Assembly (NCBI GenBank): GCA_030442035.1
Contig: JAUJEA010000004.1
Coordinates: 1-64,000, forward strand
DNA length: 64,000 nucleotides
Origin: Splendidivirga corallicola
GTDB lineage: Bacteria > Bacteroidota > Bacteroidia > Cytophagales > Cyclobacteriaceae
Direction of reading: 5' to 3'
Position numbers and translations under genes: made by a program. This document shows, piece after piece, positions 45,508-54,177 of the stretch (position 1 is its first letter; each line of letters begins with the position of its first letter). The notes under the pieces were generated by a model. It was not told the origin of the DNA, searched no databases, and was given only the letters and a program-made list of their open reading frames with translations.

Positions 45508-46086
45508 ATGCAAAGTAGGGATCTTCAACATATTGATGACCATGAATTATTGAACCTCCTGAGTCAAAATAACGACTTTGCATTTGAAGAAATCTACAAC
45601 CGCTATTGGGAAAAGCTCATCCGAAATGCTTTGAACATCATCGAAGATAAAGATACTTGTAAAGATATCTTGCAGGAGGTGTTTGTGAATCTTTGGCAAA
45701 GAAGAAGTCTTGTCAGGATTAACAATTTGTCTGCTTATCTTTTTCGTGCCGTGAAGCTGAAGGTATTGGAACATTTGCGTAACGGTAACATTACCCAAAA
45801 GCACCTTAATAAAATCAATACTATTTCTTTCGCAAACAATACCGAAGATCAGATTAGGTTAAAGGATGTTGAGGTGGCCTTCGATAAAAGCGTGTCAAGG
45901 CTGCCTGATCGCTGCAAAGAAGTTTTTCAGCTGAGTCGCTTTGAACATTTGTCGAATAAAGAAATTGCCGGTAGACTTAATATCTCCATCAAGACAGTGG
46001 AAGGACATATCACTGTCGCATTAAAACATCTTCATAAGGATCTCGGTGAGTTTGTGTCCATTGGTGTCCTTTATTTTTTCTTATAA
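45508..46086 (+). CDS. ECF sigma factor, Bacteroidota expansion type (locus C)
   Basis: A 192-residue sigma factor of a different subgroup from the others: region 2 reads FAFEEIYNRYWEKLIRNALN and DILQEVFVNLWQRR, and region 4 reads LPDRCKEVFQLSRFEHLSNKEIAGRLNISIKTVEGH. A short hydrophobic end (VSIGVLYFFL) is present here too. ATG start. Upstream are two small inverted repeats (CAACATT/AATGTTG at 45412-45431 and CGATTTT/AAAATCG at 45448-45464) that could be operators. It lies 61 bp before fecR and should activate the locus C susCD genes. Confidence 0.92.
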   Translation: MQSRDLQHIDDHELLNLLSQNNDFAFEEIYNRYWEKLIRNALNIIEDKDTCKDILQEVFVNLWQRRSLVRINNLSAYLFRAVKLKVLEHLRNGNITQKHLNKINTISFANNTEDQIRLKDVEVAFDKSVSRLPDRCKEVFQLSRFEHLSNKEIAGRLNISIKTVEGHITVALKHLHKDLGEFVSIGVLYFFL

Positions 46087-46115
46087 AAAAATCTCCTTGT
46101 ACCAAGGGTAGCAGC

Positions 46116-46138
46116 TTACTTATGCAACATATAAGTAA
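46116..46138. repeat. Inverted repeat in the sigma-fecR gap, locus C
   Basis: TTACTTAT (46116-46123) and ATAAGTAA (46131-46138), perfect 8-bp arms with loop GCAACAT, ending 9 bp before the fecR start. The upstream gap reads AAAAAAATCTCCTTGTACCA and lacks the T-tract of loci A, B and D, in line with the different sigma subgroup. Confidence 0.5.
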
Positions 46139-46147
46139 ACTGACCCC

Positions 46148-47140
46148 ATGAATGAGCAAGAACTCAGATCATTAATCGATAAATATTTAAAGGAAGAATG
46201 TTCCGAGCAAGAATCTCAACTGCTTGAATCATTCATTAATTCTTATCAATCTGATTTTATTGAGCATTGGAACGAAGAGACACTGGGAAAGAAAAAAGAA
46301 TTTAAAGATCAGCTATTCCAGGATATCAGAAATAAAATAAACGAAGATAACTCAGCTTCCATACCAAAAAGAGCATCTTTGCTCAATCGATCTGTCCGGA
46401 TTGCGGCATCCATCATCATTATTCTAGGCGCTGCATTCTTCGCCTATTTCCTTCCGCAACTCTCAAATGAGCCTGAGGAAATTGCCTGGGAGCTTACCAA
46501 AACCGAATTGGGACAGAAAAGATTTGTCACACTTAAAGATGGTACCATAGTCCATCTCAACGCGGGTTCAAGTATTGAGTACCCGTCAGAATTTTCTCCT
46601 GATAAAAGGTCGATCATTTTAAATGGAGAGGCCTACTTCGATGTGGCTAAGGACCCCGCTAGGCCATTTCAAATAAAAACCAATGATCTGCTCACAACGG
46701 TTTTAGGTACAAAATTTAATATCCGTGCTTATGAAGATGAGAAAACTACAGAAGTAGCGGTTGTGAGTGGAAAAGTGTCTGTACAAAAAATTGGATCAAG
46801 CCAGGGTGGCTTTACGGCCGATTCTGAAATCTTGCTTCCAACAGAAATGGTAATTTACTCTAAAAGTTCTCAAGACACTGAGAAAAGAAATTTTGAGTAT
46901 ATGGAAATCTTTGCCTGGAAAGACAAGATCATATATTTCAAAAATGCCGATATCCACGAAATACTTCAAAAGCTTGAGCGGTGGTACGGTATTACATTTC
47001 TTGTCAATAGTGAGTTAGATGAGGATAAGGATTTTTCAGGAAGGTTTCAGAACAAATCACTGGAGTCTGTATTGGAAGGATTAAGTTTCGTTTTCAATTT
47101 CCAATTTGAAATTAATGATAAAATTGTCACACTAAAATAA
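46148..47140 (+). CDS. FecR-type anti-sigma factor (locus C)
   Basis: A 330-residue anti-sigma regulator. The head (MNEQELRSLIDKYLKEECSEQE) is of the form usual in Bacteroides and unlike that of loci A, B and D, matching its different sigma partner. One membrane helix spans about 83-103; the FecR domain covers about 120-220 (LKDGTIVHLNAGSSIEY, LNGEAYFDVAKD, VLGTKFNIR); the C-terminal DUF4974-like domain (about 260-330) should bind the STN domain of the locus C SusC. Confidence 0.93.
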   Translation: MNEQELRSLIDKYLKEECSEQESQLLESFINSYQSDFIEHWNEETLGKKKEFKDQLFQDIRNKINEDNSASIPKRASLLNRSVRIAASIIIILGAAFFAYFLPQLSNEPEEIAWELTKTELGQKRFVTLKDGTIVHLNAGSSIEYPSEFSPDKRSIILNGEAYFDVAKDPARPFQIKTNDLLTTVLGTKFNIRAYEDEKTTEVAVVSGKVSVQKIGSSQGGFTADSEILLPTEMVIYSKSSQDTEKRNFEYMEIFAWKDKIIYFKNADIHEILQKLERWYGITFLVNSELDEDKDFSGRFQNKSLESVLEGLSFVFNFQFEINDKIVTLK

Positions 47141-47194
47141 ATAAAACCCTATGAAAAATATTGATTCAAGCTAGTTATTGGAAGATGCAATGTC

Positions 47195-47297
47195 AAATGA
47201 AAACCTCATGATGCCGAGCAATTCATTGGGGAATGCCTTGTTAGCATTCATGAGGTTCCATGTTCTTGATAATTTCTCACCAAAAACATATTTATTA
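47195..47297 (-). ncRNA. Predicted cis-antisense RNA over the susC leader, locus C
   Basis: A minus-strand RNA of about 100 nt is proposed from the position of the hairpin and by analogy with loci A and B. The complement of TAAAGTTA (47304-47311) gives a -7 element with seven of eight matches, but it lies in codons 3-5 of susC where all three paralogues encode Lys-Leu-Leu. This is the weakest of the three cases. Confidence 0.25.
47198..47257 (-). terminator. Minus-strand terminator-like hairpin in the fecR-susC gap, locus C
   Basis: AACCTCATGA (47202-47211) pairs perfectly with TCATGAGGTT (47248-47257). On the minus strand the stem continues past one bulge by four more pairs including a G.U, and the inner loop contains CATT-CCCC-AATG. 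Four A at 47200-47203 give a short minus-strand U-tract (UUUUCAUUU), weaker than in loci A and B. Confidence 0.45.
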
Positions 47298-50200
47298 TGA
47301 AAGTAAAGTTACTAATAAAAATTCTTATTATGTCCAAATACGCAATTTTTGGCATATTTCTGCAATGTATCTTTTACTCTTTGATACTCGCCGGGGCAGG
47401 CAAGGCCCAAAAGGTAAGTGTTGAGGACATTAGAGTTTCGATCGAATTTAATCAGCTGAGTATTGAGAAGGCTTTTGAAAAAATTGAGGAGCTCACGAAT
47501 TTTGAATTTGCCTATAAACGAAAAGTGATTGATCCCGGTAAAAGGTTAACACTTAGGCAAAGTAATATTTCACTTGGAGAATTGTTACGAAATATCTCCA
47601 GGCAGGCAAGCCTACGTTTTAAACGTGTTGATGAGACCATCTATGTTGGAAGAAAAGAATGGTCAGAAAAAGCATTGACGGAGGAGCTATCTGAGAACCT
47701 GGTCTGGGATAAGGAAATTTCCGGTAAAGTAACGGATGAGCAAGGTGTCGGACTTCCCGGAGTTAATGTTTTAGCTAAGGGAACAACAATTGGTACTGTT
47801 ACAGATGTTAACGGGAACTATAGATTCAATGTATCTGACGAAACAACGGTCCTGGTGTTTTCTTATGTGGGATACCTGGCTGAGGAAGTAGAAATATCAG
47901 GAAGGAGTGTCGTTAATATAAGCCTTAGCCCCGATATCGAAACGCTTTCCGAGATTATTGTAATTGGTTATGGTTCCCAAAAAAAGGCTGATTTAACAGG
48001 CTCTGTGAGTAATATATCGACAGCCGACCTGGAATCACGACCAGTAACGAATTTGAGTGCAGCACTATCAGGATTAGCCCCGGGAGTTCAGGTTACTCAA
48101 GGAAGTGGTGGTCGAATAGGAGAGGATCAGGCAACTATTAGAATTAGGGGTATTGGTACATTGAATAATTCTAACCCACTTGTTCTGGTTGATGGAGTGT
48201 CATCTTCGATGAATGATATTGATCCAAATGATATAGCAAATATAACAGTATTGAAAGATGCAGCATCCGCAGCAATTTATGGATCACGAGCGGCCAATGG
48301 TGTAATACTTATTACTACTAAAAGAGGAGAAGAAGGGAAACTGACCGTTAACTACAATGGATATGTTGGTTGGCAAAAAGCTACTAAAAAGCAGGAATTT
48401 GTAAGCGATTTTGCTACCTGGATGGAGCTTGCCAATGAAAATAGAACCAATGGTGGTGGAGCTCCTCTTTTCACGCAAGCTGAGATAGATGAATGGAGAA
48501 ATTCAAACGATCCTTTGACGCATCCCAATGTGGATTGGTATGATTTACAGATAGGTGGTAATGCCTTTGTACAATCGCATTCGCTTTCAGCATCAGGAGG
48601 AAGTGAAAAAACAACATACCGTTTTTCACTGGGTTATTTAAATCAGGATGGTTTGCAAAAGCCAAATGGTCAGAAGAGATACAGTGTAAGAGCTAATTTA
48701 GAATCCGAAATAGCAAAGGGGTTTAAGTTGGGGACAAATTTATTTTATCGCTGGACGGACCTGAACCCTTCGGTTAATTTGAGCAATGGTGATGGTGTTG
48801 ACTTTAACATTGTACCGGCAATACCCGATATCAAAAGCCCTGACGGGCGTTGGGGAGGCTCTCAGCATAGCGCCCTAGGGATTGTTTTTAACCCCTATTT
48901 TAATTTGGAATTGTTGGATCAAAATAACCGCCAACAGCGCTTTCTGGGAAGTATCTTTGCTGATTGGGAAATTATAGAGGGATTAAAGTTTAAGACAAAC
49001 CTGTCATTAAACAGCAATACAGCATTAAACAGAAGATTTCAGAAGACGGGTGCAGCCTGGAATTTCAGGGAAGGAGATATTGATAGAGAGAAGGTACTGA
49101 ATAGTGCAAGTAACGAGCACAGGCAAACCTACCTGATTACCAACTTTTACACCCTGGAGTATGAAAGGAATTTTGGTAATCACAATTTGAAAGCGCTTGG
49201 TGGTTATCAATATGAAATATATCGAGAGGATAAATTTAGGGCCTCAGTTTCGGAATTTCCTGGCAATTCCCTGCAGGTGCTGGACGCCGGGCTGTCTAAC
49301 CCTGGCGTTAGCGGAAGCGCCTCGGAATGGGCAATCATGTCATTCTTTGGTAGATTGAATTACGCCTTCAAAGACAGGTACCTGTTGGAAGCCAACGTTC
49401 GTACAGATGGGTCTTCAAGGTTTAGAGAGGGAAAAAAATGGGGAGTATTCCCTTCTGTTTCAGTAGGCTGGAGAATATCCGAGGAAGATTTCTTAAAAGA
49501 CGTGTCTTTCCTGAGTGACTTGAAGATAAGAGGATCCTGGGGAGAGTTGGGCAACCAGTTAATTGGTAATTACCCATACCAGACTACTTATAGCCTGAAC
49601 CAAAATTATAGTTTTGGAGGTACTGTGGTTTCCGGAATAGCACAGAACAGCCTGGCCAATCAGGACATTACCTGGGAGACCACCACTACCACCAATATAG
49701 GTCTTGATGCAGGATTTTTTGACAATCGCCTGGAATTCACATTTGAATACTTCAACAGGAAAACAGACGGTATCTTGTATGAGCTTCCGATTCCTAAGTT
49801 TTTAGGCGATAAAGATGAACCTACGGTAAACCTTGCAGAAGTTGTCAATAAGGGATGGGAAACTTCGGTGAACTATCGAAGTGAAATTAGTAATGATTTT
49901 AGGTTAAACACCGGGGTTCATATCACAAAAGTTGATAATGAAGTCACTAAGTTTTTTGGAGATACCCATGCAGGAGGTACATTTATCATACAGGAAGGTC
50001 AGCCATTTAGAGCCATTCGGGGATATGAGGCCATAGGGATTTTTCAAAGCCAGGATGAAATTGATGATCCCAACACTCCAACACATCCGGGTGCTGTTGG
50101 CCCGGGCGATATCCGGTATAAAGACCAGTTGACAGAAGATACGAATGGTGACGGAATACCTGATGCAGGTGACGGCGAGATAAACAGTAATGACAGGGTA

Positions 50201-50704
50201 GTCATTGGAAATACCATACCAAAGTATTTGGTAGGAGCGAATTTGAATGTTAAGTACAAAAATTTCGATCTGGGTATCATTCTGCAGGGAGTATTGGATG
50301 TCGATACCTACGCCGGGGGAAATTTTGCCTTCCAGGCATTTAACCAAAATGACAGAGGTCTGCTTTCCAAACAATGGCTGAACCGTTGGACACCTGAAAA
50401 CCCCACCAACTGGCCCAGGCTGGTTGAATCCTCGGCCTATGACGGAAATAGAGATGTATCAAGTTTTTGGGTGAATGATATATCCTATGTAAGACTAAAG
50501 AATGTCCAGTTAGGCTATACGGTTCCTCATAGCATATTGAGCAAGTATGGAATAGAAAAAATGAGAGTATATGCTAGTTCTGATAATTTGTTAACCTTCA
50601 CAAATTGGATTTGGGACTATGATCCGGAGCGAACACAAGAAGCGAGACTTCCCGGCTTGCCGAACCTCACTACATTCATTTTTGGATTGAATGTACAGTT
50701 TTAA
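47297..50704 (+). CDS. SusC-type TonB-dependent transporter with STN domain (locus C)
   Basis: A 1135-residue outer-membrane transporter. Signal peptide to about residue 38 (ending GKAQ); STN domain about 46-118; CarboxypepD_reg-like domain 140-211; SEIIVIGYGSQKK (218-230); plug about 231-345 (VTVLKDAASAAIYGSRAANGVILITTK pattern); barrel to IFGLNVQF. It belongs to the same subclass as the locus A transporter. Locus C also encodes a sulfatase and a heparinase-like lyase, so the cargo may be a sulfated, uronic-acid-containing oligosaccharide; this is inference. Confidence 0.95.
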   Translation: MKVKLLIKILIMSKYAIFGIFLQCIFYSLILAGAGKAQKVSVEDIRVSIEFNQLSIEKAFEKIEELTNFEFAYKRKVIDPGKRLTLRQSNISLGELLRNISRQASLRFKRVDETIYVGRKEWSEKALTEELSENLVWDKEISGKVTDEQGVGLPGVNVLAKGTTIGTVTDVNGNYRFNVSDETTVLVFSYVGYLAEEVEISGRSVVNISLSPDIETLSEIIVIGYGSQKKADLTGSVSNISTADLESRPVTNLSAALSGLAPGVQVTQGSGGRIGEDQATIRIRGIGTLNNSNPLVLVDGVSSSMNDIDPNDIANITVLKDAASAAIYGSRAANGVILITTKRGEEGKLTVNYNGYVGWQKATKKQEFVSDFATWMELANENRTNGGGAPLFTQAEIDEWRNSNDPLTHPNVDWYDLQIGGNAFVQSHSLSASGGSEKTTYRFSLGYLNQDGLQKPNGQKRYSVRANLESEIAKGFKLGTNLFYRWTDLNPSVNLSNGDGVDFNIVPAIPDIKSPDGRWGGSQHSALGIVFNPYFNLELLDQNNRQQRFLGSIFADWEIIEGLKFKTNLSLNSNTALNRRFQKTGAAWNFREGDIDREKVLNSASNEHRQTYLITNFYTLEYERNFGNHNLKALGGYQYEIYREDKFRASVSEFPGNSLQVLDAGLSNPGVSGSASEWAIMSFFGRLNYAFKDRYLLEANVRTDGSSRFREGKKWGVFPSVSVGWRISEEDFLKDVSFLSDLKIRGSWGELGNQLIGNYPYQTTYSLNQNYSFGGTVVSGIAQNSLANQDITWETTTTTNIGLDAGFFDNRLEFTFEYFNRKTDGILYELPIPKFLGDKDEPTVNLAEVVNKGWETSVNYRSEISNDFRLNTGVHITKVDNEVTKFFGDTHAGGTFIIQEGQPFRAIRGYEAIGIFQSQDEIDDPNTPTHPGAVGPGDIRYKDQLTEDTNGDGIPDAGDGEINSNDRVVIGNTIPKYLVGANLNVKYKNFDLGIILQGVLDVDTYAGGNFAFQAFNQNDRGLLSKQWLNRWTPENPTNWPRLVESSAYDGNRDVSSFWVNDISYVRLKNVQLGYTVPHSILSKYGIEKMRVYASSDNLLTFTNWIWDYDPERTQEARLPGLPNLTTFIFGLNVQF

Positions 50705-50734
50705 TTCTAATTGGTTAATCTAAATTTAAATAAA

Positions 50735-52342
50735 ATGAAAAATTTCAGATATATATGGAGTATACCAGTGTTAATGGCTCTTTTGTTTTTTGGTTGTGAA
50801 GACATCCTGGATAAGCAACCACCTGGAAAGCTTTCCGAATCATCATTCTGGCAAACGGAGAATGATGCCTTGGCCGGTATTGCGGCTGTTTATGATGCAT
50901 TAGAAACGCCCCGAGCACAGATGGGCTGGGGACATATGGGCTTCTTTGACTCGTTTACACCCATAGCTAATTGTCGTGGTGGTTCATTAAAAGCATTTTC
51001 CGCAGGTACCTATGATGCTAGTACTAGTGTTGCGAGACACCTTTGGGAGAATAGTTATAAAGGAGTTGTTCGTGCCAACGATTTTTTGGCGAATGTCGAT
51101 CGTATCGATATGGATGCTGATTTGAAAACGAGATTAACAGGTGAAGCTCGTTTTTTAAGAGCCATGTATTATTACCTGCTTGTGGAGCATTTCGGAGATG
51201 TGCCTCTTTTTGAAACCGTGCCAACGGTGGATGATGCACTGGCGGAAAGAGCCCCGAGGGCCAAGGTGATCGAACTGATGAAACAGGATATTCAATTTGC
51301 AATCGATAACCTGGAAAGTAGTTATTCAGGCGATGATCTGGGAAGGGCAACTATTGGTTCTGCCACTGCTTTAAGGGTGAAATTAGCTTTGTTGGAAAAA
51401 GACTGGGGTACGGCGGCAGATGCTGCAGAACAAATAATGGGCATGGGATATGATTTGTTGCCTAATTATCAGGATGTATTTTCAGTGGATCAAGAAAACA
51501 GTGTTGAGGTGATTTTCGATATCCAGCACATTTTTATGAGTGATGCCGAACCAGGGGGAAGGGTTGAGAAATTATACGCTCCAAGGGGGGCTACAGCCAG
51601 CGGATGGTCTACCATACAGCCTAACCTGTACCTGGTTGAAAAGTTTGAGGTAATTGATCCTAATCCTACCTATGTTCAGGAAGATGCAAGGATTCCTACG
51701 GAAATCTACGATTATTTTGAAGGAAGAGACCCTCGAATGGATTATACCATTATTCGCCCCGGCGCACATTTCATAGAACAATCAGGCGATAAATTACATC
51801 CTTATGAAATGACAAATCGCAACAATACCCAAACAGGCTTTTGGGCAAGAAAATATGTAATCGAGGGCCCTATAGGAGTAACATTACCCAATAATTCTCC
51901 ACTGAACTGGATTATTTTCCGTTATTCTGACATACTACTTAATTATTTGGAGGCGGTTGCTGAACGAGACGGAATAGGTGCTGTGACTCAAACGGTATTA
52001 GATCAGACTATTAATAAGGTAAGGGCAAGGGCTTCAGACCAGCTACCTCTTTATACCGCTGGGGCTATCACGATGGAAGATATCCGTGACGAGCGGATTC
52101 GTGAATTGGCTTTAGAAGGTTGGCTCTATTCCGATATGAAACGCTGGCAAACACTTGAGACGGAAATATATCATCCAAAGACGGGCGTAGGACTAAAAAT
52201 AACCAACGAAACGATAGAGTTGGGCACCTCCCCAGTATATCCGAGGGTATTTGAATCGCCTAAAAACTATCTTATGCCTATTCCACAGGATGAGCGGGAT
52301 GTAAACCCTAATCTGACCCAAAATACGGGATATCCGGAGTAG
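50735..52342 (+). CDS. SusD/RagB-family glycan-binding lipoprotein (locus C)
   Basis: A 535-residue lipoprotein from ATG 50735 (the frame is open from a TTG at 50711), with Cys21 in FFGC. Visible family motifs are DKQPPGKLSESSFWQTEND, LTGEARFLRAMYYYLLVEHFGDVPL, IIFRYSDILLNYLEAVAERDG, RDERIRELALEGWLYSDMKRW and the terminal PIPQDERDVNPNLTQNTGY. It should work as the lid of the locus C SusC channel. It starts 30 bp after the susC stop, and a strong plus-strand terminator follows its own stop. Confidence 0.94.
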   Translation: MKNFRYIWSIPVLMALLFFGCEDILDKQPPGKLSESSFWQTENDALAGIAAVYDALETPRAQMGWGHMGFFDSFTPIANCRGGSLKAFSAGTYDASTSVARHLWENSYKGVVRANDFLANVDRIDMDADLKTRLTGEARFLRAMYYYLLVEHFGDVPLFETVPTVDDALAERAPRAKVIELMKQDIQFAIDNLESSYSGDDLGRATIGSATALRVKLALLEKDWGTAADAAEQIMGMGYDLLPNYQDVFSVDQENSVEVIFDIQHIFMSDAEPGGRVEKLYAPRGATASGWSTIQPNLYLVEKFEVIDPNPTYVQEDARIPTEIYDYFEGRDPRMDYTIIRPGAHFIEQSGDKLHPYEMTNRNNTQTGFWARKYVIEGPIGVTLPNNSPLNWIIFRYSDILLNYLEAVAERDGIGAVTQTVLDQTINKVRARASDQLPLYTAGAITMEDIRDERIRELALEGWLYSDMKRWQTLETEIYHPKTGVGLKITNETIELGTSPVYPRVFESPKNYLMPIPQDERDVNPNLTQNTGYPE

Positions 52343-52364
52343 AAGTTTGATAATCAAAGATCAC

Positions 52365-52395
52365 ACAAAAAGGCTGTTTTGATCAGCCTTTTTGT
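52365..52395 (+). terminator. Intrinsic terminator after susD, locus C
   Basis: ACAAAAAGGCTG (52365-52376) pairs perfectly with CAGCCTTTTTGT (52384-52395) over 12 bp with loop TTTTGAT; the 3' arm supplies five U. It separates susCD from the sulfatase. Confidence 0.9.
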
Positions 52396-52535
52396 ATTAC
52401 CTAATAATACTCTTTCATAAACGACTTTTTAAGTACCATCTTATAATATGGTTTTTCAGGGTGCTGCAATACGCGTTTGTTGTTTAGGAAAAGGGATTGA
52501 ACTCAGGTTTGTATCAGCACTTTTATGATTTGAAT

Positions 52536-54032
52536 ATGAATAAAAAAATAATACCAAGAAGGACCTTCATTAAAAGCTCTGCCTTGTTGGGAGCTGTGTC
52601 TGTTTTTGGAACCGGCTGTATGAATGTATCAAATTCCAAAGCAGAAAAAACAGGGGAAGGAAACCGGAAAGGACCCAATATGGTTTTTGTGTTCCCGGAT
52701 CAGATGCGCAGACACGCGATGGGATTTATGAAACAGGACCCTGTCATCACTCCGGTACTGGATGACTTTTCAAAGGAGAGCATTGTTTTTACCCATGCCA
52801 CCAGTACCCATCCTTTATGTAGCCCATACAGGGGTTCCTTGTTCACCGGACTTTATCCGCATCAATCAGGGCTAACCACTAATTGTCATTCAACGCGTAA
52901 AGATGTTTACTTGAGGAGAGAAGCCATAACCTTAACTGATATCCTGGCTAAAAATGGATATGATGTTGGCTATATTGGTAAATGGCATCTGAAAACACCT
53001 GATGAGGGGAAGGGATATAAAGGACCCTGGATTCCGAGAGAGGATCGGCATGGGATTAATTTTTGGTACAGCTGGTCGGATAAACATCAAAACAACTTTA
53101 ATCCTAGCTATTGGAAAAATGATGCACAGCAACATGAACTAATAGTGCCTGGTAGAATCTGGTCTGCTATACATGAAACCGATGTGGCTGTTGATTACAT
53201 TCATAACCGGAACCATGAATACAGGGATGACAACAATCCCTTTGTATTATTTGTATCCTGGAACCCACCACATGATCCTTACACCAAGGATGATGTTCCG
53301 GAAAAATATTACGATCAATATGGAGATGCAACCAGTAGAGAATTGTTGAACCGGGACAATGTGATCTATTCCAAGAAAACGGAAAGGGCCGCTAAACATG
53401 CCCGGGGATATTTCGCTTCGGTGACCGGGATCGATGATCAGTTTGGACGTATTTTACAGGCGTTGAGAGCTGCAAATCTCGAAGAAAATACACTGGTTGT
53501 TTTTACCTCGGATCATGGAGAGATGCTTGGAAGCCATGAATTAATGACTAAAAATCAGTTCTACGAGGAATCTTTTGGCATACCTATGCTGATGCGGTGG
53601 AAAGGAAACCTCATACCTCGGATGGATGACTTATTGATCGGGACACCTGATCTGATGCCTACATTGCTTAGTTTGTTGGGGCTCGAAAATGGAATTCCTG
53701 ATAACATTCCAGGTAAAGATCTGAGTAAAGCTGTATTAAACAAAAAGGACGCCCATCGTCCGGAAATTGCCCGTTACTACAATGCTTCCAATAATGCCAG
53801 AGGATTAAGGACTCACGACATGACTTGCTTTTTTGAGCGAAATAACAACAAGTCAAATGATTTTTTATTTAACCTGAAAGAGGATCCTTATCAAATGAAT
53901 AACCTTGCTGAGGAAATGCCCCATGTTTTGAAAGAATTTGGTATTGAGACACGTGATTGGCTGAATTCTGTTAAAGACGATTTCTCTAATTATAAAAAGG
54001 AAAGGTCTTATTTAAATACGATCCCTACTTAG
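52536..54032 (+). CDS. Formylglycine-dependent sulfatase, Tat-exported lipoprotein
   Basis: About 498 residues from ATG 52536; the frame is open from a TTG at 52497. It removes sulfate esters, probably from a glycan. The active-site signature is Cys95-Ser-Pro-Tyr-Arg99 (CSPYRGSLFTG), where Cys is converted to formylglycine; the sulfatase-maturing enzyme is not in the window. Further motifs are GYIGKWHLK, FTSDHGEMLG and HDPY. The N-terminus shows a twin-arginine signal (RRTFIKSSALLG) followed by a lipobox (GTGC, Cys28), so it is probably folded before export and then lipidated. It lies downstream of the locus C susCD pair, behind a terminator. Confidence 0.92.
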   Translation: MNKKIIPRRTFIKSSALLGAVSVFGTGCMNVSNSKAEKTGEGNRKGPNMVFVFPDQMRRHAMGFMKQDPVITPVLDDFSKESIVFTHATSTHPLCSPYRGSLFTGLYPHQSGLTTNCHSTRKDVYLRREAITLTDILAKNGYDVGYIGKWHLKTPDEGKGYKGPWIPREDRHGINFWYSWSDKHQNNFNPSYWKNDAQQHELIVPGRIWSAIHETDVAVDYIHNRNHEYRDDNNPFVLFVSWNPPHDPYTKDDVPEKYYDQYGDATSRELLNRDNVIYSKKTERAAKHARGYFASVTGIDDQFGRILQALRAANLEENTLVVFTSDHGEMLGSHELMTKNQFYEESFGIPMLMRWKGNLIPRMDDLLIGTPDLMPTLLSLLGLENGIPDNIPGKDLSKAVLNKKDAHRPEIARYYNASNNARGLRTHDMTCFFERNNNKSNDFLFNLKEDPYQMNNLAEEMPHVLKEFGIETRDWLNSVKDDFSNYKKERSYLNTIPT

Positions 54033-54177
54033 TGTATGCTGAATGAAAAAGTGATAATGTATTCTACAGCACAATATAACGCTGCAACATACCTCATAGG
54101 GATTTTTTCAAACAAACGATCTATTGTTAAACAATCCAAGAAAGAATTGCAGGAGATTAGCATTAGTGATTGAATCA

